From: Corticium candelabrum | Taxonomy: Eukaryota > Porifera > Homoscleromorpha > Homosclerophorida > Plakinidae | DNA: 64,000 bases | Direction: 5' to 3' | Assembly (NCBI RefSeq): GCF_963422355.1 | Contig: NC_085095.1 | Coordinates: 1,763,268-1,827,267, forward strand | Shown here: positions 24,201 through 35,381 of the stretch, one piece after another | Layout: every line of letters begins with the position of its first letter | Position numbering within the stretch: the first letter of the stretch is position 1 | Translations under genes and position numbers: made by a program | The notes under the pieces: model-generated | What the model was told of the DNA's origin: nothing | Database searches by the model: none | The model's input: the letters and a program-made list of their open reading frames with translations, nothing else

Positions 24201-24776
24201 CTCATATTGGATCAAAAGACCGACGTCGATATCTACTTCGCAAGCAGCTACATGTGCTGGCTGCAACCCGAAGACGCAAATCTCATCGCCTTTATGGTAC
24301 CCGTCGCCGCAATTTTGACGTACAATCTTATTGCTTTCGTCTTCGTCACGTTTTCCATCTGTCGTCTGTCTAGTGCAGGATCTGCCGCTCGCAGTGAGAT
24401 GAGAGACACGAAGGGTCGATCGGCCAAACAAACGAAGATATTTCTCGGTACGTTCAGCCTTCTCAGCTTCATGTGGGCTATTGCATTTTTTGCTATTATC
24501 GACGACAAGAGTGAATGGTTGTGGGTCATTTTCTCTGGCGGTTGCATCCTGCAGGGAATATTTCTCTTTGTCGTCTTCGTATTAAACAAAAACGTACGAT
24601 GTCTTTACGCCAATCTGCTGCGAAATTTATGGAAAGCGCGATGCACGTGCTTCCGCGATAGCTTTCGAAGTACGCGCCTTTGGAAAACTATACATTCGAT
24701 ATCGATGAAAGAAGTAAAAGGGAAATCTGCTAGATCGACGAGTAACCTCAATATTGTGACAGAGACGTCGTCCTAA
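21261..24776 (+). pseudogene. Receptor array copy 1: SMB / 7TM receptor with premature TGA
   Basis: Exon 1 is 21261-21557 (99 codons: signal peptide and somatomedin B domain). Exon 2 begins after CAG at 22395 and would run to TAA at 24776, about 892 residues in all. A TGA at 22848-22850 interrupts it, where copies 2, 3, 4 and 5 have CGA (Arg) in DPLRP, or CGA with a following change. The frame stays open for the remaining 641 codons, including an intact 7TM domain and GKCTMNYGLAIAISQ, so this is a single C-to-T nonsense change. A nearby 3-bp in-frame deletion (YNRSS instead of YSNRSS) is harmless. The C-tail is longest of the family (ends NIVTETSS). Recently disabled pseudogene is the simplest reading; a functional short secreted ectodomain is possible but unsupported. 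Confidence 0.75.
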
Positions 24777-25475
24777 GTGATATAGAAAGACATGTATGCA
24801 GTGTAGTCGTATGATCTGAGTTGGTTGTGCGCTAGCACAAAGCTCATCGCTAACTAGTATTATGATTGTTTGCCTACTTGAACGCTAAGCTTGTATATAC
24901 ACTAAACTGCTGTACATGTATATTATGTGAAATGTGAAGATAATGGTTTGAGTGATGATATAGAAATTGTGCGCAGAGTAGAAAGCGTGATGCATAGACT
25001 TTGTATTGACAATAGTTTGATAAAGAATACGTACATTCTCAAGGTCGGATCAAGAAATTTTTAAAGGATTCAATTAATACATGCATGGGCATGGCCATTA
25101 GCTTTATTTTATGAGAGCTGGCTGTGAGTGTGTGTGAGTCTGTCGGCATGTCTCTGTCTATATACGTACCTGCTTATCTCCAAAATGGCGAGTTGCAGCG
25201 CCATCGAATTTTGCTACGTACGCCGAATTGATCGAGTTTGACAGTGAATGTGTCGTCGTTTCCAGTGTTCGCTTGGGCCGGCGCGATTTCTTGCGATCAA
25301 ACCCGCCTTCACTCGCGCACGAATTTCTCTATAGAACGACGCATCGGAGCTCCAGCAACTACCAATTTCGAACTGCCCATTATGACCTCGCACGGTGCTC
25401 ACAGAGGGTGTCGTTTATTGCCGGCGACGTCGATAACAACAAAATATTTTCAACTATACCTGCATGGGTCTTTAA

Positions 25476-25818
25476 AGGCCTGTTCACACTGGCAACTGGA
25501 TCGCGATCCAACCGCAACGCTGTCCACACTTGCAACTCGATCGCGATCGGTTGAATTCAATTAGAAATAGTGGACGTTACCTTCACGTACGCTACGCTAG
25601 TAGTTGGAATATCTAGCACTCCTCACTCGTCTTTGTTCTCGCTCACCTTACGTCGCTGTATCAACGCTTTCACAAGCAAAGAAACCACACATACACATCG
25701 GTCATCAGTCACGTGATAGCGAAATGAGGCGGAGGTATCGTTTTCAAAGTGCAGTGTGGACGCTCGCTATCCCGATCGGCAGGATCGCGATCCATTCTGG
25801 TCTAGTGTGGACAGGCCT
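25476..25818. mobile_element. 343-bp MITE with TAA target duplication
   Basis: The ends are inverted: AGGCCTGTTCACACT on the left, AGTGTGGACAGGCCT on the right, with GGATCGCGATCC close to both ends. It is flanked by TAA on each side. Unit 2 has the empty site (GGGTCTTTAATTAGAC near 32411-32426), so the insertion happened after the duplication. TIR style and TAA duplication fit the PIF/Harbinger group. No ORF of its own. Confidence 0.75.
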
Positions 25819-26381
25819 TAATTAAACTATACGTCTACCTTCATTTGCCCGTGCATGTACGCGCGTCAAATACTTGCCACGTTTCCTACACCTGGTTACT
25901 ACCACGGCAGCAACGTTTTCAAACTGACAACGTCCAACAAGACCGTCGAAATGTTTGCGGGACGAACCGCCGATTTGCTGTATCGGAACCGATTGTACGT
26001 GTGATAATAAGTACAACTGCACGTGACTTGCAAGTTTCTGCTTCCCTGGGATATAAGCTAAGACGGGAAATTCGCTGCTAATTTTCGGAAACGGAAAAAT
26101 TGGTTGCATTTTCGTTAATTAATTTTTGTAACTAACTAGCACCTTTCAGTTAGTAACACCCAGATCTGCAAGTAGTCTGAATGCAACTTGCACTGCTTGT
26201 CTCTAGAAGTTCTCAAGTAAAAATCCAGACTTCAAGACTCTAGAGAACAAAATAATGGAATCAATCTTCAGAGTAGAGAGAAGTAGTGATTCTCGGGACA
26301 GAAAATCAAGACAGCAGCTAGCTCGCTAGTATGTATGCGTAGTGATACTTGTTTATGCATTGCTCTGCTGCTGTTCGTATA

Positions 26382-26385
<4 letters not shown>

Positions 26386-26441
<56 letters not shown>
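26386..26441. repeat. (TA)n microsatellite, unit 1
   Basis: A pure TA run. The equivalent in unit 2 is at 32942-32979. Confidence 0.95.
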
Positions 26442-26442
<1 letters not shown>

Positions 26443-26970
26443 TAGATCCATGCCCCATTCTTCGGACGGGCATACTGCATAGCGGTTTGACGGAAGAGAC
26501 GCATTGTGTGGACACATCGCGTACAATCTTTGTTGCGAGGTCGCAGATGTGATAACTGAATTCGAATCGGGCTTGTTTCGATAGAAATCGACACACTCCC
26601 CGTGTAGCGCTTGCTGCAAAAAAACCTGTAGGTTGGACTTGGTGTAAATGCAATCAGAGTTTGGAGAGAAACGAAAGCGCTAGAAGAGTAATTAATTAAT
26701 TAAGTTCCGTCGGCAAGAGACATTCGATTGCTTGAAGCTTTGCGAAGGACGACGACGCGCACGGTTAACACAGGACTGGTGCGGGCGTGTGTTCGCATAA
26801 ACGCGAATGTGCAGCGTTTGCTTTATCGAAAAATTTTACACTGGGGTTACCCCTCCAGAAGAGACCCGGTCAATAATTTTTTTATTTTTACCCAAAACTT
26901 TCTCTTTTTGTGCTGAGTGTGCTTGCCGATATTGGTTGCGAACAGACAAAAAACGAGACCGCATATGGCG

Positions 26971-27060
<90 letters not shown>
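26971..27060. repeat. (CA)n microsatellite at the unit 1/2 junction
   Basis: A CA run directly before the CYB5R4-derived fragment. Its end (CACGCAAGCACGC) resembles the end of the intronic repeat at 18040-18070, so it was probably carried along with the duplicated gene piece. Confidence 0.9.
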
Positions 27061-27062
<2 letters not shown>

Positions 27063-27068
27063 AGCACG

Positions 27069-27236
27069 CAGTTTACCATGCAATTACAACTTATGTTAAA
27101 TGTTTCACTCCACATAAAGTCACTACCCGTTGTCCCTGATGTTTTGGCGATTAAGGCTCTTGCTAGTCGGTTTGCGTCTCTCAGGATTTTACGAGGGTTT
27201 AAATTTTCAGAAGATCAATGTCAACTCTTCGGTTAA
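27069..27236 (+). pseudogene. Duplicated CYB5R4 3' fragment, internally deleted (unit 2)
   Basis: 27074-27166 matches 18131-18235 (intron end and start of exon 6 of the CYB5R4-like gene). It then jumps directly to sequence matching 20242-20304, the last intron end and last exon, reading ILRGFKFSEDQCQLFG. The 2.0 kb between (18236-20241) is missing. It cannot encode a reductase. It marks the start of repeat unit 2. Confidence 0.85.
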
Positions 27237-28195
27237 TCGGGTTCTGATTGTTCTTTTATCTGATTTGGCTTTTAGAAATCTAGAGAAATAGAGAGAATTA
27301 GACAGGCACATACGGGTTACAATGTTGTTTGGATATTAGATGAGTACGTATATACCCGTATATCCGGGTGACAATGTTGTTCCTTGTGGATTTGTCGATT
27401 TAGAGTGAAGCTTTGAATTTAGAAATGAAACTGTAATTGCAAAAATTTACATAAATTTTTTTATTTAAATAAATATGTTTACGATGTACATATAGTGCTG
27501 TAATGAAATCGTATGCGTTTGCCATATTGTGTGATCATGCATGTCCTGCCTTTCAATGAGCGACGTCTAGCTGAGTAAAGACATCAGTAATTACAAAGAC
27601 AAGATCATTGTCTATTTGGAGCCACAATCTCACAATCATACGTAAACTAAACGACCTGAGAAGGTATCGTGCTCGATGAAGCGTATGTATTACCAGTAGA
27701 TATCGTCACACATGCTGCATGCATCCAGACTCGCCCTTTCAAACCAATCATGCAGATGAAACATGTACGCAAAGGCAAAGAGTTTCGCACGCAGTCACGT
27801 CAACCTATCAGAGTGACTGCATCTCGTCAAGGATGATCCATGCATTACAACACAATACAGTCGAGCACATTTGACAATGAACTCTATACATACTACGCGG
27901 CTTTCTTAGCGTTTCGACATGTTTTCGTAGGCGATCGGTGCATGTCGATGCAGGCGTCCGTTTCGTTGTAGCGACGTTTTCAATTAATTAATGATATTGG
28001 CGAGGTCATGCAGACCAAACATATCGTTGTCGATGTCAGTACAATGTCCGGCTTCCCTGTCCATCATAACAAGCGACTGTCGATCGATTTCAGTGCAAGG
28101 TCCGGCTTCTCTGTCAACAATAACAGGCGACAGTCACAGTCTGACATCATTCATTCCTCAGCCTGCACGCATGTTGTGAAGCCATCTTGATCTCG
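27237..28195 (+). promoter_or_regulatory. Upstream region of receptor copy 2
   Basis: Close copy of 20305-21260. The inverted repeat is at about 27789-27821 and the two TCGAT(T/G)TCAGT repeats at about 28030-28130. No gene seen. Confidence 0.4.
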
Positions 28196-31100
28196 ATGAA
28201 TCATCAGATCAGACAAAGATCCGTCTTTGTTCTCTCTGTGTGTGTGACTTTCTTACTGCATGTTGCTGTTTCCACCAACTCGACTTGTCTGACGGTCGAT
28301 TCGAAGTCTCTGCCACGGCTATGTTCATTCCGGTCTGTTTGTCGAGAGAAACGGTGCGCTGAGCGCAGAAACGTGTCGAGCGAACAGCAGCACTTGGAGT
28401 ATCGCTGCGCCTGCGACTCGCTGTGCGAGCTCTACGGCGATTGCTGCGACGGAGCGCAACGCTGTCCGGTTCGTCTGCCGTCTGATCTCGAGGTAAGACT
28501 GTATGCATGGCGTCGTCTCTTCAGTGTACGTTGCACGCGATTTTGTTGTATTTAGATAGAAGTATAGTATTCTGTGTATAGCATAGACGTGTGGTGAGCA
28601 CAAGCGCCGCCCTTTGCGAGGTGACACCACATGATGCAACATCAATGCATGCAATGTAATCTTGTAGTGTACGTAGACTAGGATTACTACATGCACGTCA
28701 TAAATGTTTGGTGAGATAGAGTACGAAGCGTGCTCTAAATTTGTACTCGCCACGCAACATCTGGGTAAGATGAACTACGTTTTAGCAATTGGGGGAAATC
28801 GTACACAAAGTGATGGTGATACTAAGATCTATTGAATGACACTGAGCAATAACAACTAACTAAATCAGTGCGGTACGGTACCAGCTATTTTAATACAACC
28901 ACAGCAGTCACGTATGCGCTATAAGTAGACATTACATTCCCACTAATACTATACATGTCCCAATCAATTTGTTTGCAAAATTCATGGTTCTCGTTGATTG
29001 ACTTAGAGATGGAATGTGTGTCGTAGAGGTCTCTGTCGAGGTAGGAGTAGCACAGTAAATGTTATCCCAGTTATTGTTGGCCTCTAGATACGTCGACTCG
29101 GTAGTATTTTCACGGTTTATTTTCTGAAAATTAGGAAAACGTGGAAAAGACATTCGTTGTCCGTCAGTTCTACATCACTATGCATAAAGTTGGGGCCATC
29201 ACTTGGACTAGTTTGTAACTCATGCAGTAGAGTAAGACAAGTTACAACTGAGATCTATACCACAATACACTCTATCTTAGATAATTTCAATCATATTCTT
29301 ATCTTAGTTATCTATACTTGTGTTATGTGCAATTCAGGACGAGGTTTTTAATCTTACTTGTGTGAATCCATCAAGTTCTCTAAAGATGCCTACAACTGAT
29401 TCAGATCCAACATTTCATATGTTGGAAGATTCTCCCTACGGTTTCTACATGAGATCAACATGTTCTAGAAAATGGAAGTCTGACGACGCCAGCGAAGCGA
29501 TCAGACAAAAATGCGAGTACGTCAATACGTCACTGCACGTTTCCAATGCTGCGTCGATAACGCCCGTCAGCACACGAGATGTAACCTACAGGAACGTCTA
29601 CTGTGCCGTCTGCAATCACGAAAACGCCAGCGACTACGTTCACTGGCAAGTACAGCTCTACTGTGACGTCGGCGATCAAGACATAAAGATATTCAAAGAC
29701 AACATTACGATGCACAAAGTAGAACAATACTGCAGTATCGATAAATTCTCTCCACCAAAAATCAAACCCAGACTTATAGATCCTCTTCGACCTTGCATAG
29801 CTACAACCCTTGTCGACCAATGTTTACCCTACAGCAATCGTTCGTCACTAGATGAATACAACTGCCAGAAAAGTCGCTGCGAGTCCTACACTGATTACAT
29901 CTTTCAACCTCCATTCGGACCCTACTTCAAGAACATCGACTGCGCATTGTGCAATAACTTTCACGTCGAAGAACTAAGTTGTGAAAAGCAACACAATCGA
30001 CATCATATGAATACAGAGGATAGTAATAACTCATTTTCCCCATTGCTGGGTTTTAGTGGAAACGGGAGAATGTCGTTTGAAGCCTTTCATACGACGACCG
30101 TGTTGGATCGATGTCAAGTCGGACGGGTCTTTGAAACGACAATAATGCAGTGTGTAGATCTCGTCTGTCCGCCAGGTTTCCATCTATACCGACACGTCTG
30201 TCAACCATTCCTACCGATTGTGGTAGCGGTCCGGTTTACTTTACTTTCCAATGCAACGAGAGAAAATCTCAAGGACATCAATGCAATCGATGGTTCTTCT
30301 TTTCAAGACGAACTTCACACAGCACTGGAAAACCTTTATGTCAACGCTTCTGTAAAACAAGTGAGCATCTGTGCCATCAACTGCAGTTTAATAATAGACT
30401 CGTTACTTAAAGTGCCCAACGATGACAACACAATTGCACAAATTGAAACAAACATTAAAAACATTTTATTCCACTACGCAGGAATTTGGTTCAAATCCGC
30501 TCGCTCTGTGACTGTCAGCGTTGCTATACAAAATCCTGCTAATCATTTAGAGTGCGACGCATACATCGCCATCAACGAATCCGAGTACCAAATCTTTACC
30601 AACAAATCCCTCCTTCACACTACCAACAACACTCTCCTCCAACCCTCAGACTACGTCCTCTCAAACGGCACCATCATTCGATGCAAACAGTGCAATCGAA
30701 CTTACACGAACAACGTGACGACCTCTTTCGACAAGTGGGACTACACCAAGCCCATTCACTTTGCCTTGACCGTCTCTTCCGCCGTCCTTGTCTTGTCCGG
30801 CGTCTCCCTCTTCGTCACCTACATGCTCTTCGAAAAACTTCGAACTCTGCCCGGAAAATGTACGATGAACTATGGACTCGCTATTGCCATTTCGCAGTTG
30901 TTCTTCAGTCTTGCGCCAGTAATGACTGCAAACCAGGACGTGTGCACTGCAATAGGAGTATGCTTTTACTACTCTTTGCTTTGTCAGTTCACGTGGTCGA
31001 GCGTCCTGGCAACCAACTTAATCAAAACGTTTGTCTTTAATCGGTTATTACACAATACGAAGTCAAAGAAATCGCAGTTTCGCACCTACACTCTTTGCTG

Positions 31101-31668
31101 TCTCTACGGATGGGGAGCTCCGGTCGTCATATCGACGACTGCTCTCATATTGGATCAAAAGACCGACGTCGATATCTACTTTGCAAGCAGCTACATTTGC
31201 TGGCTGCAACCCGAAGACGCAAATATCATCGCCTTTATGGTACCCGTCGCCGCAATTATGACATACAATCTCTCTGCTTTCGTCTTCGTCACGTTTTCCA
31301 TCTGTCGTCTGTCTAGTGCAGGATCTGCCGCTCGCAGTGAGATGAGAGACACGAAGGGTCGATCGGCCAAACAAACGAAGATATTTCTCGGTACGTTCAG
31401 CCTTCTCAGCTTGACGTGGATTATTGCGTTTTTTGCTATTATCGACGACAAGAGTGAATGGTTGTGGGCCATTTTTTCTGGCGGTTGCATTCTGCAGGGA
31501 ATATTTCTCTTTGGCGTCTTCGTATTAAACAAAAACGTACGACGTCTTTACGCCAATCTGCTGCAAAATTCATGGAAAGCGCGATGCGCATGCTTCCGCG
31601 ATAGCTTTCGAAGTACGCACCTGTGGAGAACTAAACATTCGATATCGATGAAAGAAGTAAAAAGGTAA
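28196..31668 (+). CDS. Receptor array copy 2: SMB / Cys-rich / 7TM receptor (intact)
   Basis: Exons 28196-28492 and 29338-31668, phase 0, 875 aa. Residues 1-29 form a signal peptide (RSVFVLSVCVTFLLHVAVS). Residues about 32-90 are a somatomedin B domain (YRCACDSLCELYGDCCDGA). The remaining ectodomain to about 573 has two related motifs, YRNVYCAVCN (about 183-192) and FKNIDCALCN (about 296-305), a CVDLVCPPG segment and many N-glycosylation sites. TM1 begins near 574 and is followed by EKLRTLPGKCTMNYGLAIAIS, as in Methuselah-like/adhesion family B receptors. TM4-5 contains ICWLQPEDANI. There is no recognisable GPS cleavage motif. The C-tail is basic and short; a 1-bp change relative to copy 1 ends it at KEVKR. 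Ligand unknown; chemosensory or adhesive surface receptor is inference. Confidence 0.85.
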
Positions 31669-32938
31669 ATCTGCTAGATCGACGAGTAACCTCAAAATTG
31701 TGATAAAGACGTCGCCCTAAGTGATACAGAGAGACATGCATGCAGTGTAGTCGTATGATCTGAGTTGGTTGTACACTAGCACAAAGCTCATCGCTAACTA
31801 GTATTATGATTGTTTGCCCATTTAAACGCTAAGCTTGTATATACACTAAACTGCTGTACATGTATATTATGTGAAATGTGATGATAATGGTTTGAGTACT
31901 GATATAGACATTGTGCGCAGAGTACAAAGCGCGATGCATAGACTTTGTATTGACAATAGTTTGATGAAGAATGCGTACATTCTCAAGGGCGAATCAAGAA
32001 CTCTTAAAGGATTCAATTAATACATGCATGGGCATGGCCATTAGCTTTATTTTATGAGAGCTGGCTGTGAGTGTGTGTGAGTCTGTCGGCATGTCTGTGC
32101 CTGCCTATATACGTACCTGCTTATCTCCAAAATGGCGAGTTGCAGCGCCACCGAATTTTGCTACGAACGCCGAATTGATCGAGTTTGACAGTAAATGTGT
32201 CGTCGTTTCCAGTTCGCTTGGGCCGGCGCGATTTCTTGCGATCAAACCCGCCTTCATTCGCGCACGAATTTCTCTATAGAACGACGCTTCGGAGCTCCAG
32301 CAACCACCAATTTCAAACTGCCCATTATGACCTCGCACGGTGCTCACAGAGCGTGTCGTTTATTGCCGGCGACGTCGATAATAACAAAATATTTTCGACT
32401 ATACCTTCATGGGTCTTTAATTAGACTATACGTCTACCTTCATTTGCCCGTGCATGTACGCGCGTCAAATACTTGCCACGTTTCCTACATCTGGTTACTA
32501 CCACGGCAGCAACGTTTTTAAACTGACGACGTCCAACAAGACCGTCGAAATGTCTGCGGGACGAACCGCCGATTTGTCGTATGGAACCGGTTGTAGGGGT
32601 GATAATAAATACAACTGCACGTGACTTGCAAGTTTCTGCTTCCCTGGGATATAAGCTAAGACGGGAAATTCGCTGCTAATTTTTTGGAAACGGGACACTT
32701 GGTTGCATTTTCGTTAATTGATTTTTGTTTTCAACGGGATATTATTAACTAACTAGCACCTTTCAGTTAGTGACAACCAGGTCTGCAAGTAGTCTGAATG
32801 CAACTTGCACTGCTTGTCATTAGAAGTTCTCAAGTAAAAATCCAAACTTCAAGACTCTAGAGAACACAAAAATGGAAGCTCGCTAGTATGTATGCGTAGT
32901 GATATCTGTTTATGCATAGCTCTGCTGCTGTTCGTATA

Positions 32939-32979
<41 letters not shown>

Positions 32980-33519
32980 TAGATTCATGCCCATTCTTCG
33001 TACGGGCATACTGCATAGCGTTTTGACGGAAGAGACGCATTGTGGGACACATCACGTGCAATCTTTGTTGCAAGGTCGCAGATGTGATAACTGAATTCGA
33101 ATCGTGCTCTTCAGTCTTCGGGCTTGTTTCGATAGAAATCGACACACTCCCCGTGTAGCGCTTGCTGCAAAAAACGTGTAGGTTGGCTTTGGTGCAAATG
33201 CAATTAGAGTTTGGAGAGAAACGAAAGCGATAGAAGAATAATTAATTAATTTCCGTCGGCAAGAGACATTCGATTGCTTGAAGCTTTGCGAAAGATGACG
33301 ACGCGTACGGTCTGCACAGAACTGGTGCTGACTTGTTTTCGAATAAACTGGAATGTGCAGCGTTTGCTTCATCGAGAAATTGTACACTGGGATCGACCCC
33401 TCCAAAGGAGACCCGGTCAATAATTTTTAAAATTTTTACCCAAACCTTTCTCTTTTTGTGCTGAGTGTGCTTGCCGATATTGGTTGCGAACAGAAAAAGG
33501 ACAAGACCGCGTGTCACGA

Positions 33520-33520
<1 letters not shown>
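31669..33520. other. 3' flank of receptor copy 2
   Basis: Copy of the unit 1 flank without the MITE. It has a TA run at 32942-32979. No gene seen. Confidence 0.6.

Positions 33521-33522
<2 letters not shown>

Positions 33523-33590
<68 letters not shown>
33523..33590. repeat. (CA)n/(CG)n microsatellite
   Basis: A CA run with a short CACGCGCGCGCACA start, equivalent to 26971-27060 in unit 1. Confidence 0.9.
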
Positions 33591-33591
<1 letters not shown>

Positions 33592-33593
33592 GC

Positions 33594-34394
33594 ACGCAGT
33601 TTATTACAACTTATGGTAACTGTTTGACTCCACAGAAAGTCACTACCCGTAAAGTCACTACCCGTTGTCCCTGATGTTTTGGCGACTAAAACTGGATTTA
33701 CAATATGGGAACGCTTGAGCGTCGCGTCGCGTGCGTCCAGTCACGTTGTCTTGCGTGGGAGTGGCACGTATCGCGTCACACGCGTCGTAAGAATTACCAT
33801 TCACAATACGATTTCAGCGCGCCGTAGACGTCGCTGCCTGAATTATTGAACTGACCACTCGCGCTTCGATTTTCTACTAGCAGAACTCTGCCGGAACCCC
33901 AGCTTGCTCAAAATCAATTTCTAGGCGTTCTCCCATGCACGCAGGTCTTTGTACGTCTTGCAGTCGATCATCCACAAGCAAGGACAGCTCCCTACACAAT
34001 CTGTAGACCGCTCAACGTCGAGTACAGCGCCCACATTAATAATCATTGCCCACGGAAGCCACACGTGCATTTATAGTTGACTGTGATTGGTCGAAATCAA
34101 GGTGCTACTTCCGACGCGACGTGTACAGCTTCCGATTCGACGCTCAAATAGAACTTGGTTCTATTTGGACGCATCGCGTCGCGAGTGTCGCGTTCGTCGA
34201 ACGTCGCGTCGCGTAGACCATTTACAATTTGAATTAGTACTACGCGACGTGACGCGACGCGACGCACGCGACGCGACACTCAAGCGTTTGCATATTGTAA
34301 ATCCAGCATAAGGCTCTTGCTAGTCGATTTGCGTCTCTCAGGATTTTACGAGGGTTTAAATTTTCAGAAGATCACTGTCAACTCTTCGGTTGAT
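33594..34394 (+). pseudogene. Second duplicated CYB5R4 3' fragment, split by a MITE (unit 3)
   Basis: Same internally deleted structure as 27069-27236: the exon 6 start (33642-33690), continuing after the MITE as AAGGCTCTTGCTAGTCG (34310-34326), then the last exon copy (34339-34391). It includes a small internal direct repeat (AAAGTCACTACCCGT twice). Non-functional. Confidence 0.8.
33690..34308. mobile_element. 619-bp fold-back MITE rich in CGTCGCGT
   Basis: Terminal inverted repeats contain CTGGATTTACAATATG and extend into arms of CGTCGCGTCGCGTGCGTC-type sequence. The flanks are TAA on both sides. The equivalent site in unit 2 (near 27150) is empty (GGCGATTAAGGCTC). There is no convincing ORF. 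The interior holds further short palindromes around 34140-34165. Confidence 0.7.
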
Positions 34395-35381
34395 CGGGTT
34401 CTGATTGTTCTTTTATCTAATTTGGCTTTTAGAAATCTAGAGAAATAGAGAGAACTAGACAGGCACATACTGGTTACAATGTTGTTTGGAAATTAGATGA
34501 GTACGTATATACCCGTATATCCGGGTGACAATGTTGGTCCTTGTGGATTTGTCGATTTAGAGTGAAGCTTTGAATTTAGAAATGAAACTGTAATTGCAAA
34601 AATTCACATAAAAATTTTTATTTAAATAAATATGTTTACGATGTACATATAGTGCTGTAATGAAATCGTATGCGTTTGTCATATTGTGTGATCATGCATG
34701 TCCTGCCTTTCAATGAGCGACGTCTAGCTGAGTAAAGACATCAGTAATTACAAAGACAAGATCATTGTCTATTTGGAGCCACAATCTCACAATCATACGT
34801 AAACTAAACGACCTGAGAAGGTATCGTGCTCGATGAAGCGTATGTATTACCAGTAGATACCGTCACACATGCTGCTCGACTCGTACCCAGTCCTAACATG
34901 CTGAAACCGTCCAGACTCGCACTTTCTAACTAATCATGCAGATAAAACATGTAAGCAAAGGCAAAAGGTTTCGTACGCAGTCACGTCAACCTATCAGAGT
35001 GACTGCATCTCGTCAAGGATGATCCATGCATTACAACACAATACAGTCGAGCACATTTGACAATGAATTCTATACATACTACGCGGCTTTCTTAACGTTT
35101 TGACATGTTTTCCTAGGCGATCGGTGCATGTCGATGCAGGCGTCCGTCTCGTTGTAGTAACGTTTTCAATTAATTAATGACATTGGCGAGGTCATGCAGA
35201 CCAAACATATCGTTGTCGATTTCAGTGCAATGTCCGGCTTCCCTGTCAATCATAACAAGCGACTGTCGATCGATTTCAGTGCAAGGTCCGGCTTCTCTGT
35301 AAATAATTACAGGCGACATTCACAGTCTGACATCATTCATTCCTCAGCCTGCACGCATGTTGTGAAGCCATCTTGATCTCG
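34395..35381 (+). promoter_or_regulatory. Upstream region of receptor copy 3
   Basis: Copy of the unit 1-2 upstream region. The inverted repeat is at about 34976-35008 and the doubled TCGATTTCAGTGCAA at 35217 and 35271. No gene seen. Confidence 0.4.

Larger units (their letters stand above)
24777..26970. other. 3' flank of receptor copy 1
   Basis: Non-coding sequence repeated in unit 2 (31669-33520) and, partly, in units 3-4 (38873-40120, 44656-45621). It contains an inserted MITE (25476-25818) and a TA microsatellite (26386-26441). No gene seen. Confidence 0.6.

Noticed and set aside
28008..28190. Small open frame upstream of copy 2 (also in units 1 and 3)
   Set aside because: The frame is conserved only through recent duplication, consists of the doubled upstream element, and is lost in units 4-6.
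34087..34311. Arg-rich frame
   Set aside because: It lies in the CGTCGCGT-type arm of a fold-back MITE.
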